Of a DNA stretch of 64,000 bases, positions 22,898 through 33,674 are shown piece by piece (position 1 is the first letter of the stretch; each line of letters begins with the position of its first letter). Position numbers and translations under genes: made by a program. The notes beneath the pieces were generated by a model that worked only from the letters and a program-made list of their open reading frames with translations, searched no databases and had not been told where the DNA came from. The stretch lies in the NCBI GenBank assembly GCA_024305745.1, contig JAHRBS010000001.1, positions 1 through 64,000 on the forward strand, written 5' to 3'. The stretch comes from Polyporus tsugae (taxonomy: Eukaryota > Basidiomycota > Agaricomycetes > Polyporales > Polyporaceae).

Positions 22898-25800
22898 TCA
22901 TACCTTATACCCCTCTCTACCACGCCGTGTGTCCTGCGACTGCTGGGTCCCACCATTGGCATCATGCTTCGCACCGATACCAACCATGTGCTCGACCATT
23001 GCCTGAAGCGAGAAGACCGTCACTTAGCGCGATCAAATATTAAGTATGTGGACGCCCCCGCCTGAGCCCGGAGCGCCGATCAGGGATTCGGAAGGACGCA
23101 CCTGTGCCTGGTCCCAGTCCAAATCCTCCTCCTCGTCCTCGAGGTCCGCGTCGTCCTCGTCTTCTGGATCTGGCCCGCGCGGGGGGATGCCCGCCTGGGG
23201 GACTGTCGAGCTCGCATTGGCAAGACCGCCCCAACCGGTCATGTTCATGCGGGCGGAACTGTCCGCATCTGGACTCCTGCACAGCCGACGTCAACAACAC
23301 AACCGTAACGAACTCCAGAATGGGATTAGAGTCTGATTCTCGCGAGCCCGCCTATTGCCCAACGAGCACACAACGCTGAGTCGGGGTGACACTGAGTCGC
23401 ACGACGACCAGCATCGCCGACGGGATAGCCCACACAGGACTCACGGAGTACTCCATACAGGAGTCTCTCATTCGAGCGATGCGCCGAGAGAACGGGAGCG
23501 CAACGAAAAGACGATACCTACCTCAGGCTTTCCAGCAGCTCCTTATCCCTCTCCCTCTCCCTGACCGGGTCCGCAAACGAGACGCCCACCCGCGGCGTGT
23601 CTGCCTCCCCGTCGTCCCAGAACGAGCTCTCGCCGTCACCATACGGCCCAAACGCGTCCCCACCGCCGCCCGCCGCCCCATACCCGTCGGCGTCGACGTC
23701 CGCACCCCACCGCCACTTATCGCGCCTCCCCCCGTACGCCTGCGAGCGCGGCGACCCAATGTCCTTCTGCGCGATGCGGCCGCGCCGGTCGCGCGGGAGG
23801 CCGGCGGAAAGGAACGAGGGCGCGCCCAAGCCGCCTGCCGTGCGGTTGTGTCTCGGGGCGAGCGACGCGAGGGGAGCGTGCAGCGCGCGGAGCAGGCGCG
23901 CGACGGCGGCTTCTCCTGCGGTGGGCTGGGGTGGGGGCGCGGTCAGCGAGAGCGAGACGAGACGCTGGGAGCGCTGGGAAACAAGGACGAGCAACCTGCG
24001 GGGCCGTCGAGCGTGTGTGAGCGGAGAACGAGCGAGGAGGGATGATGAGGTTTGTATATGCATACATTTGTTGTAAGCGCGCCTGTTGGCTCTCGGGCCC
24101 GAACGAGTTCTCGTCCTTCGACATTGAGAGACGCGCGTAGAGCTTGGGGAAGAGGGGGAGGATGATGCGGTCGCGGAACGATACCAGTGCGAGGGCGCGA
24201 ACATCGATTTGAGAGGAGGATGAGAGGATGTTGGACGTGGAGCCCTTCCCGTTCTGTGTGGACGTCGGGGAGGACGGGCGGTGCGACTTTGGTATGCGAT
24301 ACAATGATGATAGTATCGGATCGGTTTGTAGAGGGAGGAGTGCCTGTAGGAACGTCAAGCTTGAACATATCAGTTGCGCGCGAGAGAGATGGCTGGGAAC
24401 GCACGCCTTCGAGGTAGGGCAGCACCCGACTCCAGAAGAACGACCAGGTCTCGACCACGCGAGGGACGACCTTCTCTTCCTCCACACCAGAGAGCTCAGC
24501 GTTGAGAGTAACCATACCGGCGGCAATGAGCTCGCAGGTATCATGCTCAAGGGCGGCGACTGCCTTGCCTGGGGCGACGGATACGACGGTTGAGATATGA
24601 CGTTTGACGAGTTGATTCAGATCCTCGCTGGACGATTGCGCATACTTCAGCACCTACTCGAGATACAGGAGAGCAAGGGAGGGTCGGCTTACAGTTGGAC
24701 CCTGAGCTGCTCGCGATTGAATAAGGGCAAGATGAAGACGTGAAGGGAGGCCCATGGGTTTTCGCCTGAGAGAGATGCACTGATGCTGGGGGCGGAAGCG
24801 GGGGCCATGTTGAGGGAGAGAGAGGAAGGGGTGGCGGATAAACTGAGGGAAGGCGGGGGGAGTTGGAGAGAAGGAAGATGGGTAAGGTTACCCAGGCGGT
24901 GCATTTCGCGGGAGACAAGCTTTGAATCATATGTTCGTGTGGACGAAGGCTATGTAGAGCCGGAGATTGTGAGCTGGGGTTCAGAAGAGATCGAGGGAAA
25001 AAAACGACAGAATGAGGGAATGGAAGGGAATCGACGGGTTAGGGCCAGGGCATGAGAAGATGCCGTCACCCACGAAGGTCGAGTTGAGTTACGAGAACAT
25101 TGAGCGGTTATAATTAATGGATGATCGGGAAGAAAAACAAACATTGTGCGCAGTCTGTTACTCAGGTTGGCATGATATGAGAGGGGGGAGATGGATCGGG
25201 CGACGGGCTCTAGATTCCACTCCACTGGAAGAGGGTGGGGATATGCGACACACATACGAGCTAGGTGAGAATATAGGCAGCAGGCGGGGAGGACGGGAAG
25301 TCGGCGGGTAGGGGTTGTCGCACGATCGTAACAGAAGGATGAGATCAAGAAAGGGGAGACTGTGCGTTCCCTCCTCTCTCTCCCCACACTGTATCCTCAC
25401 TCTTCTGCCCTCCTACCGCGCATCGCACGCCGCAAGAGGGCGAAAAGTGCTGTTCAGAAGAGAGGGTGGGGTACTTGAGCGCATATAGCGGGCCCATCTC
25501 TTCGTATCGAACGCATGGTACACAAAAAGAAGCATGGATTGAAAGAAATACGAAGACGAACCTTGGACGGGGATGTGAGGGTCTTGTTCTGTGGAGGGGG
25601 TGAAGTAGCCATTGAGGGTCCCGAAGGAGGGGCGGGGGAGTGCGCGCGATCGAGGGGGACCGCGGCCTCTCCGCGCGAGTGAGTCCGGGTGGGGAGCAGA
25701 CTGGGGGGTATCGGAGATGTCACGGAACGGTGGTGAGGGGCGGCGGCGGTGAGGAGGGAGGTGGCGGCGAGAACGGAGTGAGCGGCAGCAGCGAGGTGGG

Positions 25801-26221
25801 TAGAGTGGGAGGTCTGGTGGGCAGCGGAGTGGGAGGAGGTGGCAAGAAGACCTGCAGATGACAATTGGAGCATGTCGCCGAGTGCGAGGAATCCGAGACG
25901 CCGCGAGGGCTGCTGATGCTGTCCAGTGGCCTCCCCCGTCGGCTGCTCTCCCTTCCCTTGTCCGACCGCAGTGGTCAGATTCGCATGGCCGGCCAGGGAC
26001 TGGGAGAATGTGGGCGCAGTAGGCGAATGAGGCTGGGACACACTTCCCCCACGGAGGCTATCGTCTGTCGGTGGGTGCAGCAGACTGAGCGCACTAGTAC
26101 TGCCAGGTGGAACGGGCATGCGTGGGGTGTTGTCGCCTTGGGAGGATGAGCGACGGCGGCCAACCGTTCGAGTCTCGTCGACTGTCGATACCCGCCGGAC
26201 GTGCGCAGAGCGGCCCGCCAT
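22898..26221 (-). CDS. HbrB-family protein, TORC2 subunit Bit61/PROTOR-like
   Basis: Subunit of TOR complex 2, which controls actin polarity and membrane homeostasis. Exon 1 (26221 to about 25561) is Ser/Thr/Pro-rich and low-complexity. After a roughly 0.6 kb intron comes LVSREMHRLGNLTHLP, then NPWASLHVFILPLFNREQL, EDLNQLVKRHISTV, VVETWSFFWSRVLPYLEGV, FLPLQTDPIL and VRALALVSFRDRIILPLFPKL, which is the HbrB domain order. The C-terminal half contains SLTAPPPQPTAGEAAVARLLRAL, an acidic segment EDEEEDLDWDQAQ and a last exon, joined in frame, starting AMVEHMVGIGAKHD and ending at the TGA at 22898. Several introns of about 60-100 bp divide the domain. It is divergent from the Qri7 gene with only 276 bases between starts. 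Confidence 0.82.
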
Positions 26222-26497
26222 TCCGTCGAGGCCTGGATTTGCAAATGCTCTCGGCTGTTCCGATTCGTCCTTGCGTCACTGCCCCTTCGTGTTGTGCGCA
26301 TGCGTAGTACTGTAAGTACGCCAAGTGTACGGAGATATCGACAAAGAGAACGAGCAGCTGGCGGGAGCAAGACCGACGTCGACGAAGCCACCGTGCACAA
26401 TTGGAAGCTGCTACGGCGTCCAAGCCTAACCTTTTCCGCTACTCGTACCCACGTCTCCCCCCAGTCGGTCGTCCGACCACCCTTCTCGTCAACGCTC
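26222..26497. promoter_or_regulatory. Short divergent promoter between the HbrB and Qri7 genes
   Basis: Only 276 bases separate the two start codons, so the two housekeeping genes share a bidirectional promoter. No TATA box is visible. Confidence 0.5.
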
Positions 26498-28456
26498 ATG
26501 CACGTGCATCCACCTCTAGATCTTCTTCCCCACCGCTCAGCTTCCTCCCTCATAACTGCCTCTCGCTCCCTTAGACCCTCCCACAGTCTCCGATACGGAT
26601 GTCTTCAAAAGCGCAAGTTCACCGTTCTCGCCCTAGAATCCTCAGCAGATGATACCTGCGCCGCCGTCGTCACCTCCGACCGCAACGTTCTGTCCAACGT
26701 CGTCGTCAACCAGCAATCATCGTCAGTCCCTTATCTCCTCTCCCTGACCCCCCACAGACCATTTCGCTCACTGCTGTACAAGCTAGCCTCGAACAGTATG
26801 GCGGCATCCACCCTTACGTCGCCATCCACGCCCACCAACGCCGTATGGCAAGTTCTCATCCGTTCCCCCTCCAGCGCGCGTCTCTCGCTCATTCAATCTG
26901 CCTAGCCAGGTGTGGTCCAGAACGCCCTCAACGAGGCAGGCTTGTCCATGAATGAGATAGATGGCATCGCGTTCACCCGCGGTCCAGGTATTACGTCCTC
27001 GCCCCGTTCATCTCGCGGCCTGTAGCTCATGCCCAGGATGCCAAGGTATCCCAGGATGTCTGAGCGTATGCGCGAACGCTGCACGAACCCTTGCAGCTGC
27101 GCTGAACAAGCCGCTCGTTGGTGTGCATCATATGGTACGTCTTGCATTCTCTGTGTCGTGCCCCTTTCTTGCGAGCGTCCCGTCATGCAGGCGTTGGATT
27201 ACCGCAGCCTTGTCGTATCGCGTCCGTCCTGGGATAAGAGAGATGCTTGATAAGGATTCTCATTGATCGCACGCGACCCTGCCAGTGCGAGCGTTCCGTC
27301 GTGAGCAGCCAAGCATCTCAAGTGGTTTCCCTCTCGCCTTCCAATTGGACATAGTCGCACCTGTCCATGTGCGCCCTCTGAGCGAGGCGCGATCGAGCCA
27401 GAATGGTCCGCGAGTCAGGTAGCTTCCTGCTTCGCCCGACGCGTGCAGTTGCCCGTGCCAACTGACACCACCACTCGCGGGGCGCCCGCCTCCGAAACTC
27501 TCGTGTCTCTTCTTGTCTCTCCCGACATCGGCCCCTCGCTGACACGCGTACCCCCCATCCCCACAGCAAGCGCACGCGCTCACGCCCTTCCTCACCTCCC
27601 CGCCCTCGTCGTGCCCCTCGTACCCGTTCCTCACGCTCCTCGTCTCGGGCGGCCACACCCTGCTCCTCCTCGCGACCGCGCCCACCGCGTTCCGCATCCT
27701 CGCGACGACGGCCGACGAGGCGATCGGGAACGCGTTCGACAAGGTCGCCAAGATGCTTCGCATCCCGTACGAGGGCCGGGCCGCCGGCGCCGCGCTCGAG
27801 CGGTTCTGCGCGGGCGGCAAGGGTGCAGAGGAGGAGGAGGAGGAGGAGGAGGAGGAGATGATAGCCATGCCGCGCACGATGAGAGGCCGGTTGGCGTTCT
27901 CGTACTCGTCGCTCCATTCGGCCGTCGAGCGGTTCGTGCGAGCCAAGCAGGGCGAACTTATGGATGAGAGGACGAAGGTGGCGCTCGCGCGGAGCTTCCA
28001 GAGGGCGGCGGTGGGCCAGCTGGAGGAGAAGCTCGTGTTGGGGATGCGCAAGTGTGCGCAGGAGGGGATTGCTGTGAGGAGTTTGGTTGTGAGCGGGGGC
28101 GTGGCGAGCAACGAGTATTTGCGCGAGAGGTGGGTCGTCGAGCTCGGAAGTGTGCGGTTGGAACGCTGATGGAGTGGTGTAGGCTGCGCGCATGTCTGGA
28201 CGAGGAGAGTGCGGACGAGGAGATCTCGTTGGTGTTCCCGCCGCCTTCGCTGTGTACAGGTGAGCTGTGCTTGTGTCTCGGCATTCGAGGGAGGAGGTTG
28301 CTGAGTTTCTGTTGTGCAGACAATGCGGCGATGATTGCGTGGGCATCGATGGACCGGTTCTTGGCCGGGGACACGGACGACTACTCGATCGAGACAAGGT
28401 CAAGATGGAGCCTGGAGGATCTGGAGCGCGAGGAGGCGGGGCCGTCGCAAGTGTAG
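26498..28456 (+). CDS. QRI7: Mitochondrial tRNA N6-threonylcarbamoyladenosine synthase (Qri7/OSGEPL1, Kae1/TsaD family)
   Basis: Transfers threonylcarbamoyl to A37 of ANN-decoding tRNAs in mitochondria. The N-terminus is rich in Arg, Ser and Leu (MHVHPPLDLLPHRSASSL...), as expected of an import presequence. ASKHA-fold motifs: VLALESSADDTCAAVV, EQYGGIHPYVAIHAHQ, EIDGIAFTRGPG, KPLVGVHHMQAHALTPF (the HxxxH metal site), LLVSGGHTLL, IGNAFDKVAKML, GRLAFSYSSLHSAV, SLVVSGGVASNEYLRE and the closing CTDNAAMIAWASMDRF. An unusual run of glutamates (GGKGAEEEEEEEEEE) is inserted between the FDKVAK and FSYSSL motifs. The metal site is split by a 0.43 kb intron (about 27136-27566); the other introns are short. 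All catalytic motifs are present. Confidence 0.9.
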
Positions 28457-29184
28457 GTCGGGTTGGGGTAAAAGTACACTCATGGACAACTTTTAGCGTA
28501 GTAATGGGTAATAGACTGGGCATACCCCTCATGGTGACTGGATCGAGGGTTGTGGATTTGGATGCTCTGTGCAGGTACTCGGGAAGAGCTCCCTCAGGCT
28601 AGAATCAGTGTCCCGTTGGACGTGGCTGGATCTCATGCATGATCAGTTGTCCTGAGGGTCCGTATGTCAGACCTGCGACGGCGAGGAACCTGGAATGTTG
28701 TTCAAGTTGTTAGGTCACTACTGAGATGTCCCAGGTTCTTCCGAGACGTTCGACTTCCGTCCTGTGGCCAGCGACACTGGCCAGGGAGCAATAACTACGA
28801 AAGCGTCACCGGCGGGACGGTTATTCGCACGAGATAGTTGGCACTAGGCCTCATTATCGTTAACCCCAGACTCAAACTTTAGTAGTCTTGTACCAGCGGG
28901 CGCTTTCCCTGCGTTTTGTGATCACTGGGTGTCGTATACGCACTTGACAACCGCGGGTTAGAGAATACGGACGTTGCCAAGGTGTTAATGAGACGCGATA
29001 GGTCACGCGTGACGAGACGCGTTGGCCACTGGGTTGCTCCCTAATCGGGAATCTGCCACTTGCGTCCTCCCCACAAGGATGATTCCCCCCTGCCAGTCTG
29101 CGAGCGCAGGCCGGGCGTGAGGGAGACGCGCATCACCTCCTTCCTCCACAACCACAACCACCACCTTCCGCCTCCATTGCCACG
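28457..29184. other. Intergenic region between Qri7 and Yen1/GEN1
   Basis: About 730 bases. It holds the Qri7 3' end and the promoter of the nuclease gene. I see no gene or repeat. Confidence 0.5.
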
Positions 29185-29930
29185 ATGGGTGTCTCAGGCT
29201 TGTGGGAGGTCCGTCACCTCTCAGACGTGCGTCGCCCACTCTCGCATTTACTCACCGCTCTCCAGATCATCAACAAAGCGAGCCAGACGCGCTCCGTCGC
29301 ACACCTGGCCGTCGTCGACGGCTTCGAGAAAAACGAACACGGCACCCGCTCGCTGCGCGTCGGCGTCGACGCCTCCCTCTGGCTCCAGCACGTCACCACA
29401 CCCCAGTGGATGAAGGACAAGAACCCAAACGCCGCCAACGCCCGTGCAAATCGCGTCGGCGACAACCCGGAGCTCAGGACGCTCTTTTTCAAGCTCGCCA
29501 GGTGGTCCAAACTCCCTGTCAGCTTGCTCTTCGTGTTCGACGGGCGGGAACGGCCGAAGGTCAAGAGAGGAAGCAAGATGGGCAAAAGCGGTTCCCACCC
29601 GCACGCGCGGGGATTCAAGGAGCTGATTGAGTTGTTCGGCTGGGATTCGCGAGAGGTGCGGGATCTATCGTTCTCATCTTCCGATGTTGGGTTCCTGATT
29701 CAAGCTGTTGGCGTCACCGTACCGAGCGCAGGCGAGAGGAGAAGCGGAGGCCGAGCTCGCGTTCCTCAACCAAGTCGGGGCCATCGACGCTGTGGTCACA
29801 GACGAGATCGACTGTCTCATCTTCGGGGCGCGTATGATCCTGAAAAAGTGCGTTTCTTTTCCGTTGCCCTGCTTGGTGGCTCGTGGCCCGCCCGCCCCCC
29901 CCCACCGCTTGCCTCGCCACCGACCGGGTT

Positions 29931-29954
29931 CCCCCCCCCCCCCCCCCCCCCCCC
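29931..29954. repeat. Homopolymer run of 24 C
   Basis: Twenty-four C in a row within the 541-bp second intron (29848-30388) of the nuclease gene. It could form G-tract structures on the other strand and is likely to be length-variable. Confidence 0.9.
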
Positions 29955-31779
29955 GCCGTTTCAACTGTATCTCCAGGACCACGCTACCAGAGTGGCGGGT
30001 GGTGTCCTGCGTTCTGTTCGAGGAACACCGTGGACTTGACTAGAGTCCTTGTGTTTCCGCTGTTTCACCTTTCGCTACTAAGATGGCGTGTCCGGACATG
30101 GATTCTGCGATCGACCTGCGAGGCTCCGCTCCAACAACCACGAACCCCGATGTACCTGGGTTACGATCTCCCGGGAGGACATGTGGTGGCGTGATGCGTT
30201 CCTCATCGTGGCCGATGACGTCTTGTATTCTCGGGTCAGCTAGTACTTATTCCGCACATCCTGGCATAATTCATGGCGCATATAGCGGGTCCCGGGTCCG
30301 GTTCATCGTTGATTGAGTTCTGCGAACAAAAAGGACGCCTCCGAATCTTTGACCTTACTTGAACCCTGCTAATAAACGAATCGTGCAGCTTCAGCCTCAA
30401 CCTCTCTGGCAACAAAGCCGACCCTCCAAAGGACGCAAATGGCAAGAGCAGCGACCGTCATGCTCGCGTCTACGCGGCCGACGAAATACAGCGGCACCCT
30501 GACGTCAGACTCACCCGTGGCGGCCTCGTCCTCTTCGCGCTCATGTCGGGTGGCGACTATGACGACGTACGTCCCCCCATGTCGTATGTGGCTGAGCGCA
30601 CAACAGTACGGGTGAACTGAGCTCGCATCCTCCCCCCTCCGCAGGGTCTATTCCGGTGCGGGCCGAGCATGGCGCACGCGATGGCGCGCCAGCGGTTTGG
30701 CGACGACCTCCTCACGGCGTACGAACAGCATGACGGCGGCGGCGGCCCCGGCTTCGTCCTCTGGCTCGAGCAGTGGCGCCAGGCCCTCCAAACCGCGATC
30801 CGCGCGAACTCGCAGGGCCTCATGTCCCGCGCCGCGCCCAACTTCAGCATCCCCCCCGACTGGCCCAAACTCGCGACCATCGAGCTCTACGTTCGGCCCT
30901 TGACGAGCGCGTCGGGCGGCGGGCCGCCGCGGAATCGCAAGCCGTTCGACCTGCCGGGCCTGGCGTGGTGGTGCGAGAAGCATTTCGAGGAGTGGGGGTA
31001 CAAGTCCGCGCTGCTGAAGCGGTTCAACAACCAGCTGACGGAGGGCCTCGTCCTGCACGTCCTGCGGCACGCCGCGCTCGAGGCGGACAGGCGCGAGAAG
31101 GACAGGCAGATCGCGCAGGGCAGACGGCCCGGGGAGGTGAGCGTCCGCGGGCCGCTCAGGCCGCAGCCACACGAGGGCGTCGGGACGTCCGCCGCGCTGG
31201 TCAAGGCGTGCCTTGCGCCGAAGGCGAGGGGCGGTGGGTACGCGGCGCAGAGGAACATCGACATGGAGGCGCTCCGACCTGCGTTTGTAAGGCGGGATAC
31301 GCCAGAGCCCGAGGACCGGAACGCGAACGTCGACGCCGGCGCGGCCATGGAGCGGGTCGAAGACACTCACCCGCTCGTTGTGGAGATCACGCGCACGCGC
31401 GAGCATGTCTCGACGGACAACTTGCTCGAGTACCCCGTCAAGGTGTGTCCGCGACAGATTATCTCGATTGCGGAATCGGGCGTTCGGGGGATGCACCCTG
31501 AGCCAGGGCCCCGAAAGCGAGCCGTGAAGTTCGCGGAAGACGAGTTGGACGACGCGGACGAGGAGGGCGGGGACGAGGAGGAGGAAGGAGGGAACGGGAG
31601 ACGGAAGAAGAAGCGCGGGAAGAAGACGGACCCGGACGACGACGTCCTGATGTGGATTCCGGCCACGATCATGAAGCAAGTCCATCCCGCGTTGGTCCAG
31701 GATTGGGAGCAGAGGAGGGGCGGGCATGGGCGGGCGGGAGGCGTGAACGCGAATGCTGCCCCGCGGCAGAGGGCCGCCG

Positions 31780-31784
31780 CCGCT
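31780..31784. repeat. Target-site duplication CCGCT, left copy
   Basis: CCGCT directly precedes the 5' LTR and the same five bases directly follow the 3' LTR at 38967-38971, as expected of Ty3/Gypsy integration. Confidence 0.92.
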
Positions 31785-31978
31785 TGTTACGATACGACTT
31801 TTATGATTAGTAATACCACCTGTAACAACCTGTACGACCTGCCCTGAAGCACCTGGTCCGTGCGCAGGCTCCAAAACAATATATAAACCCCTCGAAGCTG
31901 CGGTAATTCCCCAGCTTCGAGTTGGTCTTTAGTCCCCCAGTCCTTCGCTTATTGCTAGCGTGAGGTCTGACCTTATCA
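31785..31978 (+). repeat. 5' LTR (194 bp)
   Basis: Begins TGTTACG and ends TTATCA, so it has the TG...CA ends. It contains a TATATAA box at 31880-31886 and, 27-33 bases downstream, the 11-base AGCTTCGAGTT that is complementary to the primer-binding site. CTCGAAGCT (31891-31899) and AGCTTCGAG (31913-31921) can also form a hairpin. Confidence 0.95.
31880..31886 (+). promoter_or_regulatory. LTR TATA box
   Basis: TATATAA in the 5' LTR (also in the 3' copy at 38868-38874). It predicts a transcript start near 31910-31915, which is where the self-priming 11-mer begins. Confidence 0.65.
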
Positions 31979-31979
31979 T

Positions 31980-31990
31980 AACTCGAAGCT
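31980..31990 (+). other. Primer-binding site for self-priming (AACTCGAAGCT)
   Basis: The sequence one base after the 5' LTR is not the TGG start expected for tRNA priming. Instead its 11 bases are the exact reverse complement of AGCTTCGAGTT at 31913-31923, the predicted first bases of the transcript. This is the arrangement known for Tf1 and its relatives, where the RNA 5' end folds back, is cleaved by RNase H and primes reverse transcription. Confidence 0.85.
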
Positions 31991-32599
31991 ACCCTTTCCT
32001 CGACCTACGGCGCACCGTCTTCGTTGCCAACCGTGGCGTCCTCATCATCCTCCACTTCTCTCCCCATCCCGAACCCCCCGCTCGTCGTGCGTCTCGCCAA
32101 CGGCACCACCCACCACCTCGTCCCTATATACACCCTCACCAACTCGTCGCCGCCGTCTCCGTCGCCGACACCACCTATCCCAATTCCGCCCCCGCACCTT
32201 CGTCACCGATCCCCAAGTCCCCTTATCAACTCAGACTCCGATTCCGACTCCGCCACCGCCGTAGACTCCGACTCTGACTCCGACTCAGACGCCGGCGTCC
32301 CCGTCCACATCGCCGTATCCCGACACGTCAATCCCGCGCACGCCACCTTCATCCAAACAAGGGTCAACACCCCGCTGTTCCAAGGAACAGAAGTTACGGC
32401 GTACGTCCCACGCTCCCTTTACTCCGTCCTTCCCGGACACGTCATCTTCCGCTTCCCCGCCACCCCAACAACTCCCGCCTACTCTCTTTACGGCATCATC
32501 GCATCCGTACAACCCACCTATTGGGTATTTCACATCTCCCTTATATCTTACGTTATCGACCAGACCGCTATTCTACACGTATCCATTCCAACCGAGTAG
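31982..32599 (+). other. ATG-less open frame in the retrotransposon leader
   Basis: A frame of about 206 codons is open from just after the primer-binding site to the TAG at 32597, with no ATG. Its translation includes VVRLANGTTHHLVPIYTLTN, a Ser-Asp run (SDSDSDS) and VIFRFPATPTTPAYSLYG, and it shows C-rich third positions like coding sequence. It is in the same frame as gag. It could be a spliced or non-AUG-initiated leader exon or a relic; I do not recognise it. Confidence 0.4.
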
Positions 32600-32720
32600 T
32601 CAGTGACCACGTGTCACAACTCGGCGCAGGAGACCCCGGTTAGCCATACCGCGGTAAAACTGCTAGTGTAACCTACATCTCGTCACGTACGCTTACCCAC
32701 ACCTTCTTTGTATCTAGTGA

Positions 32721-33674
32721 ATGGACCCTTGGGATCTACTGCTCGAATCGTATCCAACTCCGTCTCCATCCCCTCCACCGGTCCTCCACGCTATAAACGC
32801 GCGGGAAGATAGGGCAACACGGCTTGCGCAGGACAGCGGCACTGTCAATTCCAGAAATCAGACGACGTCCGAGTTGACGCACACCTCTTCGACGGCAATC
32901 TCCACCAGTGCCACAAACAACCGTGTCCCAACCGATACCACAGCCAGAACCCCATCGATTTCCAACTCCCAGAATATATCCCCATCCCGCGCGAACCGCC
33001 ACCGGAACCAACAGCTCCGATACCTGGAACAACTCACACAAGAACTCGTGCGCGTCAGCCGACCCCTGAGCCCGTTGTACGCGCTAGAAGTCCGTACCCA
33101 CGCACTCGTCCAGAACGTCAGCGAGAACCTACCCCACCTGTCGCACACATCCCCATCCCCGTCCAAGTCGCGGGATCCACGGAAGCGTCCCCGGTCACCG
33201 GAAGTAGCCGATTCGAATACCGAGAGCTCCCGGAAGAACCCTCGCCTCCAACAGACTCAGACGACAATCAGGAACCCTCCAGACGTCATAGATCTGACTC
33301 AGACGGATTCGTCCGTGCTCTCGAGAACCTCGGTCTCCGTGCTTCCCCCACGACCACAGGATCCTTACCCGCTTCCCAAAACCCCATCCAACCTCCCGTC
33401 CAAACCGCTGGCATCAGCCAACCACCCCGTGCTCATCGAGCAATGGCGCAAACATTTTCATTCGACGCGGCAACGCAAGCGTGGATCTCAGGGGAGATCG
33501 CAAACTTCATTGCGGCAACCCAACCCCAACGCGGAGGCAGGAACCACGCCCCACCTAGACTCGCCCAGCCCGAGTACTTCGACGGCCTCAGCCCAGACTT
33601 CGAACAGTGGAAGTCTGACGTCCAGGTCTATGTGGCCGGCCTGGACAAAGATCCAGCAATATCTGCCGTCTTAG
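32721..33674 (+). CDS. Retrotransposon open frame upstream of and overlapping gag
   Basis: About 317 codons starting at the first ATG of the predicted transcript ([20 protein letters not shown]). It is Ser/Thr/Pro-rich and basic, with no known domain, and overlaps the first 230 bases of gag in another frame. The gag frame is itself open, without a start codon, from about 32813. So either this is a separate small protein, or the two frames belong to one gag protein joined by splicing, a frameshift or a lost base. Confidence 0.4.
   Translation: MDPWDLLLESYPTPSPSPPPVLHAINAREDRATRLAQDSGTVNSRNQTTSELTHTSSTAISTSATNNRVPTDTTARTPSISNSQNISPSRANRHRNQQLRYLEQLTQELVRVSRPLSPLYALEVRTHALVQNVSENLPHLSHTSPSPSKSRDPRKRPRSPEVADSNTESSRKNPRLQQTQTTIRNPPDVIDLTQTDSSVLSRTSVSVLPPRPQDPYPLPKTPSNLPSKPLASANHPVLIEQWRKHFHSTRQRKRGSQGRSQTSLRQPNPNAEAGTTPHLDSPSPSTSTASAQTSNSGSLTSRSMWPAWTKIQQYLPS

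Noticed and set aside
27318..28532. 404-codon minus-strand frame over Qri7
   Set aside because: It is antisense to strongly conserved Qri7 motifs and is low-complexity in translation.
31785..31847. The 20 residues ending the left nuclease frame taken as its natural C-terminus
   Set aside because: They are encoded by the 5' LTR, and the same bases recur at the 3' LTR; the real continuation lies after 38971.
30648..31874. 408-codon minus-strand frame across the Yen1/GEN1 exon
   Set aside because: It is a mirror of the GC-rich coding strand and continues into the LTR, which is a later insertion, so it cannot be an old gene.
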